Source: Desulfobacterales bacterium (GTDB lineage Bacteria > Desulfobacterota > Desulfobacteria > Desulfobacterales > Desulfobacteraceae). From it: DNA of 12,661 nucleotides. This document shows, piece after piece, positions 6,482 to 12,661 of the stretch. A model generated the notes under the pieces. The model ran no database searches and had not been told where the DNA came from. It saw only the letters and a program-made list of their open reading frames with translations. Location of the stretch: positions 1 to 12,661 of the forward strand of contig JAKSBM010001067.1 in assembly GCA_022361135.1 (NCBI GenBank), written 5' to 3'. The translations under genes were made by a program, and so were the position numbers. Within the stretch, counting starts at the first letter, position 1. Every line of letters starts with the position of its first letter.

Positions 6482-7996
6482 TTAAATGCCGCCAAGCTCC
6501 CCCCGTTGGGCCACACGGATAAATGCATCCACCACTTCCGGGTCGAATTGGGTTCCCGAATTCTTCATAATTGTCTGTAGTACTTCATCTTTTCCTATCT
6601 TTATGCGATATGAGCGATCCGAAGCCATGGCATCATAGCAGTCGGCAACGGAAAGGATCCTTGCCAGCCGTGGAATTTGTTCCCCTTTCAGTCCATCGGG
6701 GTATCCACTGCCGTCATATCGCTCATGGTGATGGCGGATGATCTCCATCTCCCGGTCCCAGAGTCCCAGTTTACTGACGATATCCGCTCCGATCACCGGG
6801 TGCTCCTTGATCTTTTCATACTCATCGGAGGTCAGTTTTCCCGGCTTTAAAAGGATGTCGTCCCGGATTCCGATTTTCCCGATGTCGTGGAGGCTACCGG
6901 CAAAGCCCAGCACATCCAGCTCTTCGTCGGTGCAATGCATCTCCCGGGCAATGGAAAGGGAATACTTGGCCACCCGATCCGAATGCTCCTGGGTATATTG
7001 ATCCCTGACCTCCAGGGCCTTAACAAAGGCATAGAAGGTATGGAAAAGATTTTCATGAATGTTCTCATACAGGGCAATGTTCTCAATGGCAGCCGCCGCC
7101 TTCTGTGTGATGAAATTCATGTAATAGATATCTTTTTCGGTAAATGCCTGCTCCGGGTTGAAAATAAATGCACTGGCCACCCCAAATATTTTTTCCCTGA
7201 TTTTCAGGGGCACCACCATGAGGGAGGAAACCGTGGGGCCCAGACTATGGGCCGGATCCACCTTGGAAATCATGCAGGGTTTCTGATCCGATTCAAGGAT
7301 CTCCATGATGAATTCCCTGGCCGGGGTGGGGATATCCACCTCGTAGCCCGGGGCGGTGACCCCGGAATCGGCCACCAGGACCAATGCCGTATCATGCTCG
7401 GAATAAATGTGGAAAAAAACCCGGTCGGCGTTGAGTTCCTCAACCCCCAGCCCAACAACCTTATTAAATATGCCGTAACTGGAATCGGTGGCGGCAAAAT
7501 CCTCCATGACCCGATTCAGGGTGTTGACCTCTTCCACCTTTTTAATGAGATCTTTGTTGAGTTTCTGGAGCCGCATTCGCCGTTCCACCTCTTCCTTGAG
7601 GATGAGGTTTTCCACAAACAGGGCCCGCTCCCTCAAAATCCGCATGAGGGTCAGCTCCATCTGCTCCAGGTTGACGGGCTTGATCAGATAATCCACCACC
7701 CCGTTTTTCAGGGTCTGTATGGAATTGTCCAGGGAGGGATACCCGGTCATGACAACCACGGGCAGCGTGTTGTCCATGGTACGGATCTTTTCGGCCAGCT
7801 CCAAACCATCCATGACCGGCATGTTGATATCCGTAAAGATACAGTCAATTTTCACGCGTCGGATGATATCCAGGGCTTCAACGCCGTTTCCGGCGGTATG
7901 GACCTCAAACCCCTTCCTTTGAAAATACCCCTCGGTAACATCCAGAATACCTTCTTCATCATCTACAACCAGGATCCTAATCGTGTCATTTCTCAT
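6482..7996 (-). CDS. REC-GAF-HD-GYP response regulator, predicted c-di-GMP phosphodiesterase
   Basis: A 504-residue protein. An N-terminal receiver with a full pocket (D12-D13, D56, T84, K106) is followed by a helical, coiled-coil-prone linker (about 125-160), a GAF-like sensor domain (about 165-310) and a C-terminal HD-GYP domain (about 315-500). The HD-GYP signatures are intact: HSDRV (338-342), the HD pair in GSLHDIGKIGI (H370-D371), EHP (398-400), HHHERYDGSGYPDG (422-435) and VADCYDAM (450-457). Proteins of this family hydrolyse c-di-GMP to pGpG or GMP. Phosphorylation by an unseen histidine kinase and a ligand at the GAF domain would control it. The start follows from the receiver beginning at residue 6; the upstream ribosome site is weak. 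The PilZ gene lies 83 bases downstream on the same strand, and the Lrp gene is divergent. Confidence 0.93.
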   Translation of the reverse strand: MRNDTIRILVVDDEEGILDVTEGYFQRKGFEVHTAGNGVEALDIIRRVKIDCIFTDINMPVMDGLELAEKIRTMDNTLPVVVMTGYPSLDNSIQTLKNGVVDYLIKPVNLEQMELTLMRILRERALFVENLILKEEVERRMRLQKLNKDLIKKVEEVNTLNRVMEDFAATDSSYGIFNKVVGLGVEELNADRVFFHIYSEHDTALVLVADSGVTAPGYEVDIPTPAREFIMEILESDQKPCMISKVDPAHSLGPTVSSLMVVPLKIREKIFGVASAFIFNPEQAFTEKDIYYMNFITQKAAAAIENIALYENIHENLFHTFYAFVKALEVRDQYTQEHSDRVAKYSLSIAREMHCTDEELDVLGFAGSLHDIGKIGIRDDILLKPGKLTSDEYEKIKEHPVIGADIVSKLGLWDREMEIIRHHHERYDGSGYPDGLKGEQIPRLARILSVADCYDAMASDRSYRIKIGKDEVLQTIMKNSGTQFDPEVVDAFIRVAQRGELGGI

Positions 7997-8044
7997 CGTA
8001 TTCGTCTATCAACCTGTTTTTGCGTAAAAATTACACCGTAAAGC

Positions 8045-8073
8045 AATGTATATAAAAATATTTATTTTATCAA
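8045..8073 (-). promoter_or_regulatory. Probable sigma-70 promoter of the HD-GYP gene
   Basis: On the minus strand, -35 TTGATA (8073-8068) and -10 TACATT (8050-8045) are separated by 17 bases. They match the consensus at 5 of 6 and 4 of 6 positions. This would give a start near 8038 and a leader of about 42 bases. The AT-rich setting makes chance matches common. Confidence 0.4.
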
Positions 8074-8142
8074 CAATAATCAAAAATGCAGATACAACCC
8101 GGTTTTTAGAGAATATGGTTCGAATTTATAAAAATAAAACAA

Positions 8143-8206
8143 ACCATTATTCTTGACTTGGACCATTACAATGAATATTATCCAACAATAACTTATTTTA
8201 CCATTA
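8143..8206 (+). repeat. Three ACCATTA heptamers in a 19-base register
   Basis: Exact copies of ACCATTA begin at 8143, 8162 and 8200, spaced 19 and 38 (2 x 19) bases. The vacant register at 8181 reads TCCAACA, a partial match. The copies flank the -35 hexamer, lie between -35 and -10, and lie in the leader of the Lrp/AsnC gene. Lrp-type octamers bind several helically phased sites, so autoregulation is plausible but inferred. Confidence 0.45.
8153..8181 (+). promoter_or_regulatory. Sigma-70 promoter of the Lrp/AsnC gene
   Basis: -35 TTGACT (8153-8158) and -10 TATTAT (8176-8181) have the ideal 17-base spacer and each match consensus at 5 of 6 positions. The start is expected near 8188, about 41 bases before the ATG. 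A short inverted repeat, TTGGA (8158-8162) and TCCAA (8181-8185), brackets the spacer and -10 and could be an operator. Confidence 0.75.
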
Positions 8207-8228
8207 ACCAAGTGAAAGAAGACGTATT

Positions 8229-8687
8229 ATGGACAATACAGACTTGCAGATCCTGCGAATTCTCCAGAAAAAAGCCCGGATTCCCAATGTGGAAGTTGCA
8301 CGAACCATTGGAATGGCGCCGTCGGCGGTTTTGGAACGGATCAAAAAACTGGAAGCCAAGGGCATCATCGAAGGCTATGAGGTTCGTCTGAATCCGGACA
8401 TGTTCCGGTGCACCATGATCGCCTTTGTCCACATGCGGGTAAAGGAACCATCTCAATTCCCCGAAGCGGGCCAAGCCGTTGCCGCCATTGACCAGGTCCA
8501 GGAAGTACACCATCTGGCAGGAGAGGATTGTCTCATGGCAAAACTGCGGGTGGCAGATAATAAAGAGCTTGAATCCATCTTAACAAATCAAATCGGGAAA
8601 ATCGAATCCATAATTGAGACCCGGACCCAGATCACCCTCTCCTCTTACAAGGAAAGCGCCAAGATCATGATCCCGGAAACCGCCTGA
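8229..8687 (+). CDS. Lrp/AsnC-family transcriptional regulator
   Basis: A 152-residue protein. It has an N-terminal winged helix-turn-helix (about 1-60, opening MDNTDLQILRILQKKARIPN with the recognition helix around APSAVLERIKKLEAKG). A C-terminal RAM/AsnC ligand domain (about 65-145) contains HHLAGEDCLMAKLRV. Proteins of this family form dimers to octamers and commonly sense amino acids. The gene lies 43 bases upstream of a diaminopimelate decarboxylase with no terminator between, so regulation of lysine synthesis is a reasonable guess, similar in principle to the Lrp-type regulator LysM of Sulfolobus. A strong sigma-70 promoter and phased repeats precede it, suggesting autoregulation. The ribosome site (GAAAGAAG) is weak. 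The effector cannot be read from the sequence. Confidence 0.93.
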   Translation: MDNTDLQILRILQKKARIPNVEVARTIGMAPSAVLERIKKLEAKGIIEGYEVRLNPDMFRCTMIAFVHMRVKEPSQFPEAGQAVAAIDQVQEVHHLAGEDCLMAKLRVADNKELESILTNQIGKIESIIETRTQITLSSYKESAKIMIPETA

Positions 8688-8730
8688 CTCCGCTCCCCAC
8701 AACACCCTAAATAAATAAGGAAGACTGACC

Positions 8731-9993
8731 ATGCCCATGTCAGCAGCGTTTAAACAAAGACTGGCACCCGTACTCCCTGAAATTGTTGCCGAATTCGGCA
8801 CCCCCTTCCACATCTATGATGAAGCGGGGATCCTTGACACCTGCGACCGCCTGAACACAGCCTTTGAAAAGATCAAGGGGTTTAAGGAATTCTTTGCCGT
8901 TAAGGCCCTTCCCAACCCCACCATCCTAAGCCTGCTGAAATCCAAGGGGTTTGGTTTCGATTGCAGCTCGGTTCCCGAGGTGGAGCTCTCCCGCCGGGTG
9001 GGCAGCAAAGAAGGGGACATCATGTTCACCTCCAACAACACCAGTGTGGCCCAGTTCGAATTTGCCCAGGACCAGGATGACGCCATCCTCAATCTGGATG
9101 ACATTTCCCTGATCTCCAAACTGCCCCAAACCCCGGAACTCATCTGCTTCAGATACAACCCCGGGGCCCAGCGCCAGGGAAACACCATCATCGGCAATCC
9201 CACCGAAGCCAAATACGGGGTTTCATATGAACAGGTGGAATCCGCATACAAACAATGCATGGAGCTGGGCATCAAACGCTTCGGCATCCACACCATGCTG
9301 GCGTCCAATGAGTTGGATTACACCTATATGGTGGAAACCGCGGACATGCTTCTTAAGCTCATTGCCCAATTGAACAAAAGTTTGGGAATCACCTTTGAAT
9401 TCATCAATATCGGCGGCGGCCTTGGCATTCCCTATACCCCAGACGCCCAGGCATTTAACCTGGAAGCCATGGCAGAAGGCATCACCACCCTCTTCCAGGA
9501 CTTTGAAGCCGCCAACGGCTGGGTTCCCAAATTATTCATGGAAAGCGGACGCTTCATCACCGGCCCCCACGGTACCCTGGTGACCACGGTGATCAACCAC
9601 AAGGAAATCTACCGGGATTACGTGGGGGTGGATGCCTCCATGTCGGCCCTGATGCGACCGGGCATGTACGGTGCCTACCACCATGTCCACATCCATGGAA
9701 AAGAGGATGCCCCCCACGACCGGAAAGTTGACGTGGTGGGAGCCCTGTGCGAGAATAACGATAAATTCGCCGTCCAGCGGGATCTTCCCGAAACCCGGGA
9801 AGGCGATATCCTTCTCATCCACGACACCGGCGCCCACGGCCATGCCATGGGATTCAACTACAACGGCCACATGCGTCCCCAGGAACTCCTCCTCAAGGCC
9901 GACGGTAGCGTGGAACGTATCCGCCGGGCGGAAACCATGGCAGATTATTTCGCCACCCTGGACTTTACGCCCAAAACCCTGCCTCCGGCCTGA
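8731..9993 (+). CDS. lysA: Divergent diaminopimelate decarboxylase (PLP, alanine-racemase fold)
   Basis: A 420-residue fold-type III PLP decarboxylase. It is predicted to convert meso-diaminopimelate to lysine, the last step of lysine biosynthesis, in the cytoplasm. The PLP lysine is K58 in FFAVKAL and the phosphate loop is INIGGGLG (225-232). ESGRF (271-275), RPGMYGAYHH (309-318), CENND (340-344) and the tyrosine in FNYNGHMRP (Y377) align with LysA residues binding substrate and completing the dimer active site. The usual HIGSQ motif after the fourth strand is replaced by HTMLASNE (187-194), so this is an alternative LysA clade rather than the enteric form. A decarboxylase for ornithine, arginine or a D-amino acid is possible but less supported, since the Arg/Tyr/Cys-Glu set typical of diaminopimelate enzymes is kept. 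AAGGAAG at 8717-8723 supports the first ATG. It is probably co-transcribed with the Lrp gene upstream. Confidence 0.88.
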   Translation: MPMSAAFKQRLAPVLPEIVAEFGTPFHIYDEAGILDTCDRLNTAFEKIKGFKEFFAVKALPNPTILSLLKSKGFGFDCSSVPEVELSRRVGSKEGDIMFTSNNTSVAQFEFAQDQDDAILNLDDISLISKLPQTPELICFRYNPGAQRQGNTIIGNPTEAKYGVSYEQVESAYKQCMELGIKRFGIHTMLASNELDYTYMVETADMLLKLIAQLNKSLGITFEFINIGGGLGIPYTPDAQAFNLEAMAEGITTLFQDFEAANGWVPKLFMESGRFITGPHGTLVTTVINHKEIYRDYVGVDASMSALMRPGMYGAYHHVHIHGKEDAPHDRKVDVVGALCENNDKFAVQRDLPETREGDILLIHDTGAHGHAMGFNYNGHMRPQELLLKADGSVERIRRAETMADYFATLDFTPKTLPPA

Positions 9994-10024
9994 TCCAGGT
10001 CCGATGCCGGGTTGAGAAAACCAA

Positions 10025-10046
10025 GGGCAGCCCCACGGGGCTGCCC
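10025..10046 (+). other. Very stable GC hairpin beside the cutA ribosome binding site
   Basis: GGGCAGCCCC-AC-GGGGCTGCCC is a perfect 10-base inverted repeat with a 2-base centre. It sits two bases before AAGGAG (10049-10054), the cutA Shine-Dalgarno sequence. There is no following U-tract on the plus strand, so it does not look like a normal terminator between lysA and cutA. It could be an mRNA stabiliser or processing boundary, a partial attenuator, or a modulator of cutA translation. Confidence 0.65.
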
Positions 10047-10060
10047 CCAAGGAGCACACC

Positions 10061-10387
10061 ATGAAACACTCCATGGTCATTGTTACCTGCCCCGGCCAAG
10101 CATCGGCCCAGAAAATCGCCCGGGAACTCATCCGGGAGCAATTGGCCGCCTGCGTCCAATTGACCCCGGTCACCAGCGTCTACACCTGGGAGGGCCGGGT
10201 GGAGGAAGAAAGGGAAATCCGCCTCACCATCAAAACCCGCACCGCCCTTTATAAAGAGGTGGAGAACCACATCCGTCGAAACCACGAATACCAAGTTCCC
10301 CAAATCCTTCGCATCCCCATTGAAACCGGACTCCCCGACTACCTGAACTGGATCGAACAAAACACCCGGGAACCCTTCCACCTTTAA
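10061..10387 (+). CDS. cutA: CutA1 divalent-cation tolerance protein
   Basis: A 108-residue protein of usual CutA1 length. It shows the family landmarks VIVTCP at the start, LAACVQLTPVTSVYTWEG (about 28-45), the ERE-IRLTIKT strand, the HEYQVPQIL segment and a C-terminal YLNWIEQ. CutA1 proteins form very stable trimers with a ferredoxin-like fold, related in shape to PII signalling proteins. They have been linked to copper tolerance, although the molecular role is unsettled. AAGGAG lies 6 bases before the ATG. The gene follows lysA by 67 bases, mostly filled by a strong hairpin, so it may be the third gene of the Lrp-lysA unit or partly uncoupled. A terminator follows directly. Confidence 0.94.
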   Translation: MKHSMVIVTCPGQASAQKIARELIREQLAACVQLTPVTSVYTWEGRVEEEREIRLTIKTRTALYKEVENHIRRNHEYQVPQILRIPIETGLPDYLNWIEQNTREPFHL

Positions 10388-10391
10388 ACAA

Positions 10392-10425
10392 AAACAGGGA
10401 CACACCATTGGGTGCCCCCCTGTTT
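10392..10425. terminator. Bidirectional terminator between cutA and the flavodoxin gene
   Basis: Eight-base arms AAACAGGG/CCCTGTTT enclose a second stem CACC-ATTG-GGTG. It begins four bases after the cutA stop codon. On the minus strand the stem is followed by TTTTTGTTT run-out sequence, a good U-tract for the convergent flavodoxin gene. On the plus strand the arm ends in TGTTTATCC, a weaker tract for cutA. A further palindrome, GGGCGAAATTCGCCC, lies at 10435-10449. Confidence 0.7.
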
Positions 10426-10554
10426 ATCCAGTCCGGGCGAAATTCGCCCCAAAAATAAAATCCAAAGCAACGCCGTGGATTCTCCCCAAAAGGGCCAATC
10501 CATGCTGTCAGGCCATGGGAAGACACCAGGCCCCGTGGCAAAAAATGTCCGGGA

Positions 10555-11037
10555 TCATGCGCCCAATTTTAATGCGGTTTCCGCCACCCGTCTGCCCAAC
10601 TTTTCCCCATTTTCCAGGGTCCGTTGGTCGGGCAAACCGGCACAGGCGGTTCCGTAGTGGCCCGAAGCGGCCATGGGGTCCCCCACGATGACCATGCCGT
10701 AGATGAGCAGGGCCTGGATGATGGACATGAGGGTGGTTTCCTTCCCCCCGGTGGGATCGGCACTGGTGGCAAAGGCCGCCCCCACCTTTCCTTCCATTTT
10801 CCTCCGGGTGCTCACAAAGGTGTCAAACACCGACTTGAGCTGGGCCGACATGGTGCCAAAATAAACCGGGGATCCTGCAATCACCCCCCCGGCTTCCAAA
10901 AACTCTTCCTTGGTAACCCCCTCGGTATCCCTCAGAATGCCTTCAACACCATCAACGCTGTTGACCCCGGCCAAAACGGCCTGGGCCAATTTCTTTGTAT
11001 TTCCACCCTTGGAAAAATAGAGCACCAGAACTTTCAT
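10555..11037 (-). CDS. Flavodoxin-family protein (FMN-binding)
   Basis: A 160-residue flavodoxin-fold protein. The FMN phosphate loop is SKGGNTKKL (9-17) after the first strand KVLVLYF, and GSPVYFGTMSAQLK (55-68) is the second flavin loop. ATSADPTGGKET (90-101) is the third flavin-contacting region, of the type seen in WrbA and flavodoxin-like NAD(P)H oxidoreductases. It probably carries electrons or reduces a small substrate in the cytoplasm; donor and acceptor cannot be assigned. The start is fixed by a full AGGAGGT (11041-11047) ending three bases before the ATG, slightly close. It stands alone between the convergent cutA and the divergent CoA-transferase. Confidence 0.9.
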   Translation of the reverse strand: MKVLVLYFSKGGNTKKLAQAVLAGVNSVDGVEGILRDTEGVTKEEFLEAGGVIAGSPVYFGTMSAQLKSVFDTFVSTRRKMEGKVGAAFATSADPTGGKETTLMSIIQALLIYGMVIVGDPMAASGHYGTACAGLPDQRTLENGEKLGRRVAETALKLGA

Positions 11038-11139
11038 AATACCTCCTGTAAACCCATTATCAGATCCATTTTAAATAACACCACATCCCCCGGGCCACAA
11101 GGGCTTTGGGATATGCCCATCCCATCCGTCCCCCCCGGC

Positions 11140-11169
11140 TTGCCTCATCCCCCCGGGATCATATATAAT
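11140..11169 (+). promoter_or_regulatory. Sigma-70 promoter of the CoA-transferase gene
   Basis: -35 TTGCCT (11140-11145, 4 of 6 matches) and a consensus -10 TATAAT (11164-11169) are separated by 18 bases. This puts the start near 11176 and leaves a leader of about 46 bases. It is the only AT-rich block in a C-rich stretch between the divergent genes. Confidence 0.6.
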
Positions 11170-11221
11170 AGCCCCCAGTATTGGAACAACCACCAACCCC
11201 CGTAAGCCCGAAGAAATACCC

Positions 11222-12631
11222 ATGAACAAAAATCCCATGCCCATTACACGCTCCCGGGTGGGAGAGATGATTCATCGGCATCTGGGAGACCGGGACAGCA
11301 TCAATTGCTGGATCGGCTCCAATGCCGCACCCCCAACGGCCACCATCCAGGCCCTCACCGATGCCATCAAGGACGACAACCTAAGTCTGCCCTTCATGCG
11401 CATGCTCCACATCCTCCTCCACGGCCCCATCCCCTATGTGGAAGAAGGACTCCAGGACCGGGTGAAAGCCTATTCCATTTTTTCCGGCGGAGAAGTCCGG
11501 CAGGCCGCAGACGACGGTCGGGCCTTTTACCTGCCCTGCACCCTGGGAACCATTGACCGCCTGATTTCCAAGGGATGCGGCTATGCCATCGACCTGGTCA
11601 TTATCAAGGTTTCCCAGAATCCCCACACCGGAGAATACAGCCTGGGACTTTCCGTGGATGCGGTCCACGCCTCCCTGGATTCCGCCGCATTGGTCATTGC
11701 CGAACTGGATCCGGACATGCCCTTCACCCAGGGCCAGAGCGTCATCCCCGCCTCTGACATCGACTACATCATCACCAAGGACGTCAAATCGGTATACAGT
11801 TTTGACGCCCCGGATTTTGAAAACCTTCCCGATGAAGAACGCCGCATTGGCGAGCTCATCACCGAACACTTTGTCCAGGACGGTATGACCCTCCAGGTGG
11901 GCATCGGCAAGATTCCCGATGCCGTGGTGGGCATCATTGCCCAATCCGGCTACAAGGCTCTGGGCGCACAGACCGAACTCTACGGAGAAGGCCTCATGTA
12001 TCTCCAGAAAAAGGGGATCATCACCAACAAAAACAAAAAAATCAATACCGGCTACTCCACCACCAGCCTGGTCATGGGTTCCCGGGAGCTTTACGACTAC
12101 GTCCACATGCGCTCCCAGGTCCAGATGCGGCCCTGCATGTACACCAATTCCGCCCAAACGGTCCAGGATTGTGCCCCCTTCCTTTCCGTGAATACGGCCA
12201 TGGGTGTGGACCTCACCGGCAATGTCTGGGCCGACTTTGTCAATCCCCTGCGCTACTACGGCGGCGTGGGGGGACAACCCGATTTCATCCGGGCCCTTAA
12301 CCACAGAAAATACGGGGTTCCCATCATTGCCATGAAGTCCAAAGCCCCCAAGGGGGAATCCAAGATCGTGGCCGCCTGCCCCTCGGGCATCACCCTCACG
12401 GCCTCGGCCTACGACGGGGTGGTCATTGTCACGGAATACGGCATTGCCGACCTGCGCAACCTCACCATGGGGTACAAGGCACTGGCCATTGCCAGCATTG
12501 CCCACCCCGACTTTAGGGAAACCTTGCTCAAATCCATCTGGGACGATCCCCGCATGACCAAGCCCAAGGGATTTTCCCTGGACAAGGTCCCCCCGGGGGT
12601 GACCCTCTACCAGGGCAAGGTTTCCCTGTAA
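11222..12631 (+). CDS. Acetyl-CoA hydrolase / 4-hydroxybutyrate-type CoA-transferase
   Basis: A 469-residue class I CoA-transferase, full length for the family. Landmarks are IGSNAAPP near the N-terminus, QVGIGKIPDA (225-234), the catalytic glutamate region QTELYGEG (E252), the CoA-binding GGVGGQPDF (347-355) and VTEYGIADLR (403-412). Such enzymes move CoA between a short-chain acyl-CoA and acetate or another carboxylate through a glutamyl-CoA thioester. Candidate acids are acetate, propionate, butyrate or 4-hydroxybutyrate; the sequence does not decide, and no other genes of these pathways are in the window. The ATG at 11222 has only a weak GAAG ribosome site; the ATG at 11237 is an alternative. 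It is transcribed from its own sigma-70 promoter and nothing follows it within the window. Confidence 0.92.
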   Translation: MNKNPMPITRSRVGEMIHRHLGDRDSINCWIGSNAAPPTATIQALTDAIKDDNLSLPFMRMLHILLHGPIPYVEEGLQDRVKAYSIFSGGEVRQAADDGRAFYLPCTLGTIDRLISKGCGYAIDLVIIKVSQNPHTGEYSLGLSVDAVHASLDSAALVIAELDPDMPFTQGQSVIPASDIDYIITKDVKSVYSFDAPDFENLPDEERRIGELITEHFVQDGMTLQVGIGKIPDAVVGIIAQSGYKALGAQTELYGEGLMYLQKKGIITNKNKKINTGYSTTSLVMGSRELYDYVHMRSQVQMRPCMYTNSAQTVQDCAPFLSVNTAMGVDLTGNVWADFVNPLRYYGGVGGQPDFIRALNHRKYGVPIIAMKSKAPKGESKIVAACPSGITLTASAYDGVVIVTEYGIADLRNLTMGYKALAIASIAHPDFRETLLKSIWDDPRMTKPKGFSLDKVPPGVTLYQGKVSL

Positions 12632-12661
12632 GCCGATGCACTGATATTTCAGGGCCTTCTG

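Noticed and set aside
6887..8041. Plus-strand open frame of 384 codons opposite the HD-GYP gene.
   Set aside because: It mirrors a gene with unmistakable receiver and HD-GYP motifs, and its His/Gly-rich product is typical of antisense shadow frames.
10435..10449. Palindrome GGGCGAAATTCGCCC taken as a second terminator.
   Set aside because: No U-tract follows on either strand; the neighbouring hairpin at 10392-10425 fits better.
11381..12505. Minus-strand open frame of 374 codons opposite the CoA-transferase.
   Set aside because: It lies antisense to a full-length, motif-complete enzyme gene, and its Gly/His/Asp-rich product matches no family I know.
1..12661. Search for CRISPR arrays, transposases, tRNA or rRNA genes, phage or toxin-antitoxin and defence genes.
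   Set aside because: No repeat-spacer pattern, transposase motif, structural RNA or defence-type domain was seen on either strand.

Overview
The window looks like chromosomal DNA from a flagellated, Gram-negative, anaerobic-type bacterium, most plausibly a member of the Desulfobacterota (Desulfobacterales-like). The basis is indirect: dense sigma-54 regulation, FlrA/FleQ- and FlrC-type activators, a CheY of the non-enteric type, PilZ and HD-GYP proteins, a flavodoxin-type protein and a 4-hydroxybutyrate-type CoA-transferase. No rRNA, tRNA, CRISPR array, insertion sequence or phage gene was seen. Ten protein-coding genes account for nearly all of the sequence.

Left part (1-5637, all on the minus strand) is a motility-control block. 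Reading in the direction of transcription, cheY is followed by a FleQ/FlrA-like sigma-54 activator without a receiver domain; the two are joined by a TAATG stop/start overlap, and a hairpin terminator follows. A near-consensus sigma-54 promoter (4111-4126) then drives a large exported AMIN-TPR protein and, 15 bases further, an FlrC-like sigma-54 response regulator whose receiver pocket is degenerate. A second sigma-54 promoter (15-30) fires out of the left edge of the window. This resembles the FlrA -> FlrC -> structural-gene cascade of polar flagella. The flagellar assignment rests on domain and C-terminal helix similarity, because no flagellar structural gene is inside the window.

Middle part (5638-8228) holds a 407-base region without a convincing gene, then a PilZ protein and, upstream of it on the same strand, a REC-GAF-HD-GYP response regulator. 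One gene predicts c-di-GMP breakdown and the other c-di-GMP binding. A 232-base AT-rich divergent promoter region separates them from the right half. It carries a 17-bp-spaced sigma-70 promoter for each direction and three copies of ACCATTA in a 19-base register.

Right part (8229-12661) is metabolic. An Lrp/AsnC regulator is followed by a divergent diaminopimelate decarboxylase (lysine synthesis) and by cutA, which has a very strong hairpin next to its ribosome binding site. A bidirectional terminator separates cutA from a convergent flavodoxin-family gene. A CoA-transferase of the acetyl-CoA hydrolase/4-hydroxybutyrate CoA-transferase family, with its own sigma-70 promoter, ends the window.

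No wholly new system is demonstrable from sequence alone. The most notable points are the sigma-54-controlled AMIN-TPR/FlrC operon, the separation of receiver and activator, the degenerate FlrC receiver, and the periodic heptamers in front of the Lrp gene.
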